A stretch of 34,115 nt of DNA from Alphaproteobacteria bacterium. Its GTDB lineage: Bacteria > Bacteroidota > Bacteroidia > Chitinophagales > Chitinophagaceae. Location of the stretch: the NCBI GenBank assembly GCA_030053915.1, contig JASGCT010000024.1:1-34115 (forward strand), written 5' to 3'. The position numbers and the translations under genes are program-made. Positions within the stretch are counted from its first letter, which is position 1, and the number at the start of each line of letters is the position of its first letter. The notes under the pieces were generated by a model, which was not told where the DNA came from, did no database searches, and was given only the letters and a program-made list of their open reading frames with translations. Of this stretch, positions 27,101-34,115 are shown in pieces.

Positions 27101-27262
27101 GGTTTAACAGGTCAAAATTTAGCTTTATTTACGAACTATTCTGGTTTAGATCCAGAAGTAAATGTTGATAAATCTATAAGCGGCATACCGTCACGAGGCT
27201 TCGACTATACAGCAACACCAAGAGCAAGCACTTATACTTTATCGATAAATATTGGATTTTAA
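24173..27262 (+). CDS. SusC-family TonB-dependent outer-membrane transporter
   Basis: A 1029-residue outer-membrane channel that imports oligosaccharides using TonB energy. The signal peptide ends near A28/Q29. A carboxypeptidase-regulatory-like beta-sandwich domain follows (about 30-107, GTVIDQKSGKPLAGATV), then the TonB-box region DNVVVVGYGTKK, and the plug domain (VDNLFQGRVSGV, IRGANSIRSNNNPLFVVDGVPL, FLKDASSAAIYGSRGANGVILITTK). The rest is a 22-strand barrel ending in a terminal phenylalanine, as outer-membrane proteins do. It is the first gene after the LacI operator and lies 16 bases before susD. The amylosucrase and MFS genes downstream point to sucrose or another small glucoside as cargo, which is an inference. 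Confidence 0.95.
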   Translation: MLKKLKTSLQLKTLFWMFCCLAAFSAQAQNKKISGTVIDQKSGKPLAGATVKAKGTKNTVTVTDEEGKFSLSVNNNANRLEVSYTGFEDADFEYGNSLKDIRIELSPLTSELDNVVVVGYGTKKTKDLTGSISSIGQKQFNKGVIPSVDNLFQGRVSGVSVTSNSGEPGSAFNINIRGANSIRSNNNPLFVVDGVPLSGDGNLNSNVFAEGSSTSRNPLSFINPNDIENITFLKDASSAAIYGSRGANGVILITTKGGKGANKGLTININGSTSSPYKLYDLADGPTFVNGLRATLAKEGVSQADIDKSLAVSDFTIGNRTNNGGFNTDWQKVIFRNGQTKDVNVAWGVNSKDGNSSLRVSANYFNQQGIVKNQALDRLTLRTNFAQNEFLGLEKLKLEVNFTIGSTHNDYAGISNNAGYQGSLIGAAIAYNPTYPVYNADGTFFDTKDGSRNPAAILGNFKDYDNGITLVSNVALNYKIWKNFVYRVNFGFEGRNVERNGFASPLTSSYEYSRNISVRGQNFVNSGINKNGLGIQTFGQFSSTLQEHTLTYNNSFTNSNLGIVLGYSYQDFYNFTRQQQFWGLEDQTRLETNFDKFLYSTPIYGDSSKSVLQSFFARGTWDLLERYYFTVTVRADGSSRFAVNNKYGIFPAASFKWKILNENWAQRASKVLDNLDIRVNYGITGNQEFGNYNSLELLFTPLNGGAYISQLGNPNLKWEQTLTQGVGVDFGFLSGIIRGSIDYFNKNTSDLLLPVVNAAPAPAGLQWKNLEGNVVNNGVELNLDFMVFKPKKFWGFGWNINVNYTTIKNKIENLKAPYITGEVNGQGLSGAYAQIFTNGQPLFTWKMPVFDGYDANGYAIYANGGLDQLVGSALPTYYGGLTNNFSLGRFTASLFIYFQGGNYIYNNTANALLLKGSFKNGRNVTVDVINSPESGINPGSVSTRFLEKGDFVRLQNLNISYNVPLSKKIALRSLQIGLTGQNLALFTNYSGLDPEVNVDKSISGIPSRGFDYTATPRASTYTLSINIGF

Positions 27263-27278
27263 TTAAAAAAATAATAAT

Positions 27279-28862
27279 ATGAAAAAAAATAAATTAGTTA
27301 TCTTATTAAGTTTTTTTGTACTGATGTTGTCAATATCTTGCAATAAAATAAATAGTTTAGACGAAGAAACCTACGGGCATATTTCTATAGTAACTGCAAC
27401 CTCACCGGGTGGTGGTGCCGCTGCAACCTTAGCTGCAGCCTATACCAGCTTAAATCCTTTAGTAAGTCAATATGGTTATCAAGCCATGCAAGAACATTCT
27501 ACTGATGAACTATTAGGACCTACCCGCGGTACCGATTGGGACGATTTTGGTACATGGAGAAAATTACATGCCCATACTTGGGATGCTTCGCATAACCAAA
27601 TTAACGATGTTTGGACAAATTTAAATACTGGTGTTTATAATGCTGGAGCTGTTTATGAAACCGGTGCAGACGCCTCTATTCGATTCGAAGCCCAATTTTT
27701 AAGAGCCTTCTTTGCATTTACTGTAATGGACAATTATGGTCAAGTACCCTATCGTTCTTATTTTGACCCTGTAAGTAAATTACCTATTGTATATACGCGT
27801 AGTCAGGCTTATGATTTTATTGAAAAGGATTTATTAGCATGTGCTGACAATTTACCAACTTGGGCTAAAACCAATCGCTTTAGAGCTACAAAAGAAGCCG
27901 CTTATTTTCTTTTAGCTAAATTAACTTTAAATAAAGCTGTTTATAAACAAGATCCTAAGAATCCTGCTGGACCTTATACGTTTGATGCGGCTGATATGAA
28001 TAAAGTACTTTTATATTTATCTAAAATTCAAAGTAATAGTTTATTAACCCTTAATGCAAATTATTGGGATAATTTTAAATGGGATAATTATAATACCGCG
28101 AATGAATTAATTTTTGGTAGAAGTTGTAATAATGACAACTTTGTTACTGGACAGTTAGGAAGTGATGTAGATGTTCAATGGTTAACTGCTATGGGATCGC
28201 ATTATAACGATTGGTTTGGTGGTTGGAACGGTTTTACAACTACAGCCGATTTTTATAATTCTTTTGGTGCTACAGATATAAGAAAAGGCCAACAATTATC
28301 AAACTATAATAAAACTGGTTTTGTAGCTGGTTTTAGAGTAGGACAACAAGTGAAACCCGATGGCAATGGTGGCTTAATTAATGTAAACGATAGAAGTGGT
28401 TCACCGCTTGTGTTTACCCCTAATGTTAGTTTATTCTTTTCTACAGAAGCCTTAGGTATTAGAACGAATAAATATCCGTTGAATGACGATGAAAGACAAT
28501 CTTTTGGCGAAAAACATGATTTTCATTTCTTTAGATTAGCTGATGTTGTTTTAATGGCAGCTGAAGCTATCATGCGTGGTGGAACAGGTGCTGGTGTTAC
28601 TCCAGTTTCATTGGTGAATATAATTAGACAAAGATCTGGACAGACAACTTTAACTACAGCTACATTAGATGATATATTAGCCGAGCGTGGACGAGAACTA
28701 TATTTAGAAGCTTGGCGTAGAAACGACCTCATTCGTTTTGGTAAGTTCAACCAACCTGTTAATGAAAGAAGTCTTGCTTCACCAGGTTTTAGAGTTGTCT
28801 ATCCAATTCCTACCATCGCAATTGCTTCTAACCCAAATTTATCACAAAATTTTGGATATTAA
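27279..28862 (+). CDS. SusD/RagB-family surface glycan-binding lipoprotein
   Basis: A 527-residue outer-membrane lipoprotein that forms the lid of the SusC channel and binds sugar at the cell surface. The lipobox is LSISC, with lipidated C21. The N-terminal helical part carries W-x-N-L-N-T-G-V-Y-N-A-G, and RFEAQFLRAFFAFTVMDNYGQVPY is typical of the TPR-like SusD core. The C-terminal half has FHFFRLADVVLMAAEAIMRGG and LAERGRELYLEAWRRNDLIRFGKF, hallmarks of the family. Length is normal. It lies between susC and the unrecognised lipoprotein gene. Its aromatic-rich ligand site cannot be assigned to a sugar by reading alone. Confidence 0.95.
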   Translation: MKKNKLVILLSFFVLMLSISCNKINSLDEETYGHISIVTATSPGGGAAATLAAAYTSLNPLVSQYGYQAMQEHSTDELLGPTRGTDWDDFGTWRKLHAHTWDASHNQINDVWTNLNTGVYNAGAVYETGADASIRFEAQFLRAFFAFTVMDNYGQVPYRSYFDPVSKLPIVYTRSQAYDFIEKDLLACADNLPTWAKTNRFRATKEAAYFLLAKLTLNKAVYKQDPKNPAGPYTFDAADMNKVLLYLSKIQSNSLLTLNANYWDNFKWDNYNTANELIFGRSCNNDNFVTGQLGSDVDVQWLTAMGSHYNDWFGGWNGFTTTADFYNSFGATDIRKGQQLSNYNKTGFVAGFRVGQQVKPDGNGGLINVNDRSGSPLVFTPNVSLFFSTEALGIRTNKYPLNDDERQSFGEKHDFHFFRLADVVLMAAEAIMRGGTGAGVTPVSLVNIIRQRSGQTTLTTATLDDILAERGRELYLEAWRRNDLIRFGKFNQPVNERSLASPGFRVVYPIPTIAIASNPNLSQNFGY

Positions 28863-28891
28863 TTAAACACTTAAAATAAAAAATATAAATT

Positions 28892-29857
28892 ATGAAATCT
28901 ATTTTAAAAAATATAACATCACTTTGTATGTTAATATTAATTTCTGTAAGTTGTAGTAAGTTTGAGGAACAAACAACTACCGCACCAGCCGAGAAACCTA
29001 CATTTAAAGTAACTACTTCAGCAATTCAAGGTACTATTGATGCTTCAAAAGCCTATTACTCGGGCACAAATGCTACTGTTTCTTATAGTAGCAACCCATA
29101 TTTTACAATTAGTTCATTATTAGTTGATGGCGTAGCCAGTACCTCAACTAATGACACCATAAGATTTCCAGCCATTGCAGCTGATCATACGATAGATATT
29201 AAATATAAAGTTAAAACCGATTCTTTAAGCGGCCAATGGAACTTTAAAGCTACTTTGTATTTTGAAAAAGATGTATTGCCTACTGCTACAAACAACCTCC
29301 TTAATTTTTCTGAACTTGTTCTTGTTGATTCATTAAAATCAGTTTCTGTTTCTAAGCTTAATGATAATACCATTACATGTGATTTTAGTAAAATTACTGG
29401 TTCTAAACCTTTATTAGAAAATGCTATCTTTATAGCTGATTCTTTAAATTTTATCGTTGCAAATACTAATAATGTAGCAACGTTAAGTAAAATACTTATA
29501 GATACTATTGAAAATATTTTACCTTATGAACCAATTTTAACCTCACCAGAATTTAATGAAATTACAGATGCTGATATTGCTATTAAATTCAGAAAAGACG
29601 CACTTGGTAACCCTGTATATACTTCTTCTTTATCGGCTGATGGTAAAACAATTACCTTAGATTTTGATGTTAGTTTTTACTATAAAATATATGATTTTAA
29701 TATTGACTTCTATTTTGGTAGCCAATCTTATTTAATGTTTATAAGAAGACTACCTAACGAGTATGATGCCGATGGCAATGTTTATAAAATCTATTCTTAT
29801 AAAAACTCGAACGGTGATAATTATGCCAAATTAACATACAAATTAACTAAAAATTAG
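28892..29857 (+). CDS. Unrecognised surface lipoprotein of the SusCD operon
   Basis: A 321-residue lipoprotein (lipobox SVSC, lipidated C21, followed by SKFEEQ) in the place normally taken by SusE/SusF or another surface glycan-binding protein. I see no SusE/F or carbohydrate-binding-module motif. Residues about 37-107 resemble a single divergent InlB-type B-repeat module (LLVDGVAS, then AADHTIDIKYK). The rest is beta-rich and starts with SGQWNFKATLYF, a pattern seen at the start of lipocalin-like barrels. Two related-looking stretches (NTITCDFSKI, KTITLDFDVSF) hint at internal repetition. It lies 29 bases after susD and is followed by a strong terminator. A sugar-capturing role is inferred only from position. 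Confidence 0.75.
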   Translation: MKSILKNITSLCMLILISVSCSKFEEQTTTAPAEKPTFKVTTSAIQGTIDASKAYYSGTNATVSYSSNPYFTISSLLVDGVASTSTNDTIRFPAIAADHTIDIKYKVKTDSLSGQWNFKATLYFEKDVLPTATNNLLNFSELVLVDSLKSVSVSKLNDNTITCDFSKITGSKPLLENAIFIADSLNFIVANTNNVATLSKILIDTIENILPYEPILTSPEFNEITDADIAIKFRKDALGNPVYTSSLSADGKTITLDFDVSFYYKIYDFNIDFYFGSQSYLMFIRRLPNEYDADGNVYKIYSYKNSNGDNYAKLTYKLTKN

Positions 29858-29963
29858 TTTGACTTTCAATTTCTTAATAGTAAGTAATGAAAAAAGATAA
29901 TAACATTATTACCTTTTCTTCCTAATTCGATACTATAGCAAAACTTTGGTTATTAATTATAAT

Positions 29964-29971
29964 TAAATTTG
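29964..29971 (+). promoter_or_regulatory. TAAATTTG promoter-like element just before the terminator
   Basis: Exact TAnnTTTG match, but transcription from it would begin almost at the base of the terminator hairpin. It has TTTG 15 bases upstream, shorter than the usual 19-21 spacing. It may be chance, or a source of short or read-through transcripts. Confidence 0.25.
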
Positions 29972-29979
29972 TTTTTATG

Positions 29980-30010
29980 AGGGGGATATATTTTATCCCC
30001 CTTTTTATTT
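29980..30010 (+). terminator. Rho-independent terminator after the susC-susD-lipoprotein operon
   Basis: AGGGGGATA (29980-29988) pairs with TATCCCCCT (29994-30002) in a perfect 9-base stem with a 5-base loop, followed by a T-rich tract. It is the strongest hairpin in the window. It separates the outer-membrane genes from the MFS and amylosucrase genes. The rest of the 225-base gap is AT-rich with no gene; a weaker imperfect hairpin sits near 29891-29917. Confidence 0.85.
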
Positions 30011-30082
30011 TATGCAAATTTTATACTGATGCATCACCTATTTTCAATGAATTGATTTAAATTTTAATTATTAATAATTATT

Positions 30083-31390
30083 ATGAATAAGCCTCATTTA
30101 TCTTTTTGGCAAATTATAAATATGAATGTCGGTTTCTTTGGCATTCAATATAGTTTTTCGTTACAACAAAATGCTGTCAATCCAATCTATAAGTTTTTAG
30201 GTGCTGAGAATGGCGATTTACCAATACTTCAAATTGCTGGTCCTGTTACTGGTCTTCTAGTACAACCTATAATTGGGGCTTGGAGCGATAAAACTTGGCA
30301 CCCTAAATGGGGACGTCGCAAACCCTTCTTCCTTATTGGGGCTTTATTTTGCAGTCTTGGCTTATTCTTATTTCCATTTAGTAGTGCTTTATGGATGGCG
30401 GTGGGATTATTATGGATTTTAGATGCAGCAAACAATACTGCTATGGAACCTTATCGTGCCTTTGTTGCCGATAAACTCAATCATAATCAACAACCTTTGG
30501 GTTTTCAAGCCCAAAGTTTTTTTACTGGTTTGGGGCAGTGCCTCGCCCCACTCTCTTTATTTGCTTGTCAATCATTTGCCTTTTTTAATAAAGAAAGTAG
30601 CGCTGGTATTCCTTATTGGGTTTTTGCCTCATTTTTGTTTGGGGCAGTATTTAGTATTATAAGTATGCTTTGGAGTACCAGTACAACCCCAGAAATTCCT
30701 CCATCACCCGAAGCGCTTCAAGAATTAAAATCTGAAAAATTTAGCATTTTTTCACCGTTTATCACTATAGCTCAAGCCGTTAAAGACATGCCTGTAAACA
30801 TGTGGAAATTAAGTTTGGTGTATTTATTTCAATGGTATGCTTTAAAATGTTATTGGGACTATAGAGACTTAACCTTAGCAACCTCGATTTTTCATGCTCC
30901 AGATTATACAGGCGCATTATATAAGGAAGCCGTAGCATTTGGTAGTTTATTAAGTACATGGTCTAATGTTTTTACCTTTTGTAGTGCTTTTGCTTTGGTA
31001 TGGTTTGCCAAAAAATTAGGTGCCAAAAATGTACATACATTTTGTTTATTAGTAGCTGCCGTTTCATTTTATTTTATTCCTCAAATAAACGACAAATTTT
31101 ATATTTATTTACCAATTTTAGGTTTTGGTTTAGCCTGGGCTTGTATTATGGGTATTCCGTATTTAATGATTATTAGCGATATTCCTAAAAATAAATATGG
31201 TGTGTATATGGGTATTATAAATATGATGATTTGTATTCCGATGTTTGTGTATGCGGCAAGTTTTGGTTGGGTTTTTAATCATATTTTAGAAGCCAAGCCC
31301 GAATACGCTATTTATGCAGGAAGTGTTTTAATTTTAATTGCAGCCATTTTAACCCAAACCATTAAACCATCTAATAATTATTTTAAATAA
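30083..31390 (+). CDS. SLC45-like MFS sugar transporter
   Basis: A 435-residue inner-membrane protein with about 12 hydrophobic helices. Its start (NMNVGFFGIQYSFSLQQN, NPIYKFLGA) and the loop-2 motif DKTWHPKWGRRKPFF (GRRKP at 77-81) are those of the glycoside-proton symporters related to SLC45 and to bacterial sucrose and maltose carriers such as SuxC. It should carry a disaccharide intact from periplasm to cytoplasm with protons. It ends five bases before the amylosucrase gene, so the two are one transcript. I find no TAnnTTTG element between the upstream terminator and this ATG that clearly serves it, so transcription may partly come from read-through. The exact sugar is inferred from the enzyme next door. 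Confidence 0.9.
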   Translation: MNKPHLSFWQIINMNVGFFGIQYSFSLQQNAVNPIYKFLGAENGDLPILQIAGPVTGLLVQPIIGAWSDKTWHPKWGRRKPFFLIGALFCSLGLFLFPFSSALWMAVGLLWILDAANNTAMEPYRAFVADKLNHNQQPLGFQAQSFFTGLGQCLAPLSLFACQSFAFFNKESSAGIPYWVFASFLFGAVFSIISMLWSTSTTPEIPPSPEALQELKSEKFSIFSPFITIAQAVKDMPVNMWKLSLVYLFQWYALKCYWDYRDLTLATSIFHAPDYTGALYKEAVAFGSLLSTWSNVFTFCSAFALVWFAKKLGAKNVHTFCLLVAAVSFYFIPQINDKFYIYLPILGFGLAWACIMGIPYLMIISDIPKNKYGVYMGIINMMICIPMFVYAASFGWVFNHILEAKPEYAIYAGSVLILIAAILTQTIKPSNNYFK

Positions 31391-31395
31391 TTTTT

Positions 31396-33276
31396 ATGAA
31401 ACCAAAAGATTTTGATTTTAACCATAAATTTGAAACGAGGTTTACCCAGTATTTTCCAAAAATAAAAGAAATATTTACTTCATTATATAAAGATCATAAG
31501 AATTTTTCTGAAGATTATTTTTTGAAATTTGAGAATATAATGCGTGAGGCACATAGCAAGCGCCCTACCCTTTTTAAAAAAAAAGATAACCAAAAAATGG
31601 GGCAATTGCCAAATTGGATTTGTGCTCATGACATTGTTGGCTATTGCTTGTATGTTGATCGATTTAATAAGGATATAAACGGCGTGTATGATAACTTAGA
31701 TTATTTTGAAGAGTTAGGTGTAAATTTATTGCATCTGATGCCAATTATGAAGTCGCCAAAAGATGAAAATGACGGTGGCTATGCTGTTTCTAATTTTGAA
31801 AAAGTGGACTCTAAGTTTGGCACAGATAAAGATTTAAAAAAACTAATATCTGGCATCAATTCCAAAAATATGTATTTGATGTTAGATATTGTTTTAAATC
31901 ATACTTCCAATGAACACGAATGGGCGCAAAAAGCAATTCACGGTGAACAAAAGTATCAGGACTACTATTATTTTTTTGATGATTATGCTGAGGTTGAAGC
32001 CTATAATAATTACATGCCAGAAATTTTCCCATCAAAAGCACCAGGAAGTTTTACTTATATAAAAGAATTGAATAAACATGTCATGACTGTATTTCATAAT
32101 TATCAATGGGATTTAAATTATGCAAACCCAGAAGTTTTTTTAGAAATGCTCCAGATTATTTTAAACTATTCTAATTTAGGAGTTGACGTGTTAAGAATTG
32201 ATGCACCGGCTTTTATTTGGAAGGAACAAGGAACGAGTTGCCAGAATTTACCTAAAGCACATCTCATTTTACAATTAATAAAATTGTCTGTGGTTATTGC
32301 AACTCCGGGTATGGCTTTATTAGCAGAAGCCATTGTAGCACCTCATTTAATATTGCCATATTTTGGACATGGTACCATGGAATGCGATTTGGCTTATAAC
32401 GCCACTCAAATGGCTTTACAATGGGATGCTTTAGCGACTGGTAATACCCGTATTATGGAGTTTTCTCAACCCCAGTTACAATTAAAACCCTTAGGAACAA
32501 GTTGGATAAATTATGTGCGATGTCACGATGATATAGGTTTAGGGTTTAGTGATAGTTCTATTGAAAAAGCAGGTTTTAATCCGATGTTACACCGAAATTT
32601 TCTTAAAGATTATTATAGTGGCAAACTTGATTTTAGTTGGGCGGCGGGGGCTTTATTTTCATTTAATCCTAAAACAAATGATGCACGAATTAGCGGTAGT
32701 TTAGCCTCTTTATGTGGTTTAGAAAAATCTTTAGAAAAAAACGACAGGCTTCAAATTCAGCTATCTTTAAGCAAAATGGAACTGATGTTGGCTCAATGTT
32801 TATTTTTAGGTGGTATTCCAATGCTTTATTATGGTGATGAGTTGGGTTTGATGAATGATTATTCTTACTTAAATAACCCTGCTAAAAGTTATGATAATCG
32901 TTGGATGCATCGCCCTTTTATAAACTTAGAAGAACTCAAAGAACCGTTGCAAAAAAATATGCATCTTTTTGATTATCAAAAAAATATTAAATATTTAATA
33001 AAACTTCGTAAATCTTTACCGTGTATTGCTGATACTAATAATATACATTGGCTCTCGTTTGAAAATAGTTCTCTAATTGGATTTAGACGATTCGATACCA
33101 ATGGAGATATTATTTTTGTTTGTAATTATAGTAACCAAACCATATCTGGAATTCGCCTCAATACATTTTTTGAAAAGCAAATATCTATATTAAATTTGAT
33201 TACAACCGAATTCATTTCCACCAATGAACCTATAAATTTTTTAGGGTATCAATACCTAATATGTAAGGTGCATTAA
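31396..33276 (+). CDS. Amylosucrase-type GH13 enzyme (cytoplasmic)
   Basis: A 626-residue GH13 subfamily 4 enzyme. Amylosucrase splits sucrose, chains the glucose onto alpha-glucan and releases fructose; close relatives only hydrolyse sucrose. There is no signal peptide, so it works on imported sugar. A helical N-terminal domain (about 1-85) precedes the barrel. The hallmark stretches are YVDRFNKDINGVYDNLDYF, LMPIMKSPKDENDGGYAV, DIVLNHTSNEHEWA (D164), WDLNYANPEVF, VLRIDAPAF with nucleophile D269, GTSCQNLPKAH, AEAIVAP with acid/base E311, and RCHDDIG with transition-state D378. These match amylosucrases much better than ordinary amylases. It follows the MFS gene by five bases. Whether it polymerises or hydrolyses cannot be settled by reading. 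No fructokinase gene is next to it. Confidence 0.9.
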   Translation: MKPKDFDFNHKFETRFTQYFPKIKEIFTSLYKDHKNFSEDYFLKFENIMREAHSKRPTLFKKKDNQKMGQLPNWICAHDIVGYCLYVDRFNKDINGVYDNLDYFEELGVNLLHLMPIMKSPKDENDGGYAVSNFEKVDSKFGTDKDLKKLISGINSKNMYLMLDIVLNHTSNEHEWAQKAIHGEQKYQDYYYFFDDYAEVEAYNNYMPEIFPSKAPGSFTYIKELNKHVMTVFHNYQWDLNYANPEVFLEMLQIILNYSNLGVDVLRIDAPAFIWKEQGTSCQNLPKAHLILQLIKLSVVIATPGMALLAEAIVAPHLILPYFGHGTMECDLAYNATQMALQWDALATGNTRIMEFSQPQLQLKPLGTSWINYVRCHDDIGLGFSDSSIEKAGFNPMLHRNFLKDYYSGKLDFSWAAGALFSFNPKTNDARISGSLASLCGLEKSLEKNDRLQIQLSLSKMELMLAQCLFLGGIPMLYYGDELGLMNDYSYLNNPAKSYDNRWMHRPFINLEELKEPLQKNMHLFDYQKNIKYLIKLRKSLPCIADTNNIHWLSFENSSLIGFRRFDTNGDIIFVCNYSNQTISGIRLNTFFEKQISILNLITTEFISTNEPINFLGYQYLICKVH

Positions 33277-33294
33277 ACCGCCTTAGTGCTTTAG

Positions 33295-34115
33295 TTATTT
33301 TAATAAATGAACTAAAATTTTATCAATTCTTTGACCATCCATATCTATAATTTCCATCTGATAGTTGGCGATTTTAATTTTATCGCCAAGTTGTGGCGCA
33401 GAGGTAAGTTGTTCTAAAAAATAGCCGGCGAGGGTTAAAATTTCATTATCTTTTACTTTTAAATTTTCTAAGTTTATTTTAAAATATTCTGCAAAATCAA
33501 TCATTTTAATTTGTCCTTCAATGAGCCACGAATTTTTTGTTCTTTTATGAATTTTTTCTAAAATTTGTTCTTGGTTTGAAATTAAAATAGAATTTACAAT
33601 ATCATTCATTGTAACTATACCATTATATGTTCCAAATTCATCTACAACAATGGCAATTTTTACTTTGTGTTGTCTGAATATATCAAGCAATTTAAATGTA
33701 AAAAAATTTTCATAAACAACAAAGGGTTTTTTAATAAATTTTTGCATATCAAATTTGGGGTCATTCATGTTTTCAAGTGCTAGGTCTTTTAAATCTATGA
33801 TGCCTAAAATATTATCTATATTATTATCTTTTGTAACGAGATAATGATTATGTTTAATTTTTTTTATTTTGTTTAATACGGTGTCTCCATCGTCTAAAAT
33901 ATCAATACAAGCTACATTGTTTTTATATATAAATATATTTTTTACTCTTAAATTACCAAATTCTAAAACTTTATTAAAAAGATTTTTTTCATCATGATTT
34001 ATGACACCCAAATCGGCACTACTTTTGATAATTTGTTTAAGTTCACGTTCGGTTAAGACGTTATTTTTATTTTTTAAAGACAAGATTTTTAATAGCAATT
34101 CACTACTTATAGTTA
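33295..34115 (-). CDS. Partial: CorC/HlyC-type CBS-domain membrane protein (C-terminal part)
   Basis: About 273 residues are visible and the frame stays open to the right edge, so the N-terminal DUF21/CNNM membrane domain is probably outside the window. What is seen is the linker helix (LTERELKQIIKSSADLGVI), a CBS pair (ILGIIDLKDLAL, then IAIVVDEFGTYNGIVTMNDIV) and the C-terminal CorC_HlyC transporter-associated domain (WLIEGQIKMIDFAEYF to VHLL). The family is linked to magnesium/cobalt export or tolerance, or membrane stress. The usual M-x-P-R before the first CBS domain is replaced by IFIYKNN, so this paralog is divergent. TTG at 34098 is unlikely to be the start. It converges with the amylosucrase gene with 18 bases between. 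Confidence 0.85.
   Translation of the reverse strand, partial: TISSELLLKILSLKNKNNVLTERELKQIIKSSADLGVINHDEKNLFNKVLEFGNLRVKNIFIYKNNVACIDILDDGDTVLNKIKKIKHNHYLVTKDNNIDNILGIIDLKDLALENMNDPKFDMQKFIKKPFVVYENFFTFKLLDIFRQHKVKIAIVVDEFGTYNGIVTMNDIVNSILISNQEQILEKIHKRTKNSWLIEGQIKMIDFAEYFKINLENLKVKDNEILTLAGYFLEQLTSAPQLGDKIKIANYQMEIIDMDGQRIDKILVHLLK

Noticed and set aside
29891..29917. Imperfect A/T hairpin after the lipoprotein gene as a separate terminator
   Set aside because: The stem has mismatches, a two-base loop and almost no GC pairs. The strong hairpin 60 bases downstream is the better call.
1..34115. Search for a defence, phage, CRISPR or transposon system
   Set aside because: No repeat-spacer arrays, transposase or integrase motifs, tRNA-linked att sites or toxin-antitoxin pairs were seen. 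The EVE protein alone does not make a defence system.

Overview
The window is AT-rich chromosomal DNA from a member of the Bacteroidota, probably near the Sphingobacteriales/Chitinophagaceae. The signs are a SusC/SusD pair, a secreted amylase with a type IX secretion (T9SS) C-terminal tail, lipoproteins with a cysteine after a short hydrophobic leader, an almost complete lack of Shine-Dalgarno sequences, and repeated use of the Bacteroidota -7 promoter element TAnnTTTG. I count eight exact copies in front of genes; several decide which start codon is real. I see no rRNA, tRNA, CRISPR, insertion sequence or prophage, and no gene-free stretch longer than 300 bases.

Left part (1-4094): the edge holds the first codons of a probable phospho-sugar mutase on the minus strand. 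A multi-pass GT-C type glycosyltransferase with a TPR tail follows on the plus strand, facing a minus-strand GT2 glycosyltransferase and UDP-galactopyranose mutase pair. These suggest surface glycan synthesis, possibly with galactofuranose.

Housekeeping part (4381-23053): a plus-strand run encodes a class A penicillin-binding protein, an EVE-domain protein, MnmA, Rpe and PhoH. Next come a large secreted GH13 amylase and LpxB, the proline genes proA-proB on the minus strand, GlyA, the polyphosphate pair ppk1-ppx, and a run of PdhA, a membrane-anchored TPR protein and a CCG-domain Fe-S protein.

Right part (23034-33276): a coherent sugar-uptake locus. A divergent LacI-family regulator faces susC, susD and an unrecognised surface lipoprotein. 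After a strong terminator come an SLC45-like MFS sugar transporter and a cytoplasmic amylosucrase-type GH13 enzyme. The gene content parallels the sux (sucrose) locus of Xanthomonas (LacI regulator, TonB-dependent transporter, inner-membrane sugar transporter, amylosucrase), rebuilt here around SusCD. A near-perfect LacI-type operator lies between lacI and susC. The proposed route is sucrose (or a related glucoside) across the outer membrane by SusCD, across the inner membrane by the MFS protein, then conversion to alpha-glucan plus fructose in the cytoplasm. This locus is the most interesting thing in the window. The right edge cuts a CorC/HlyC-type CBS-domain protein on the minus strand.
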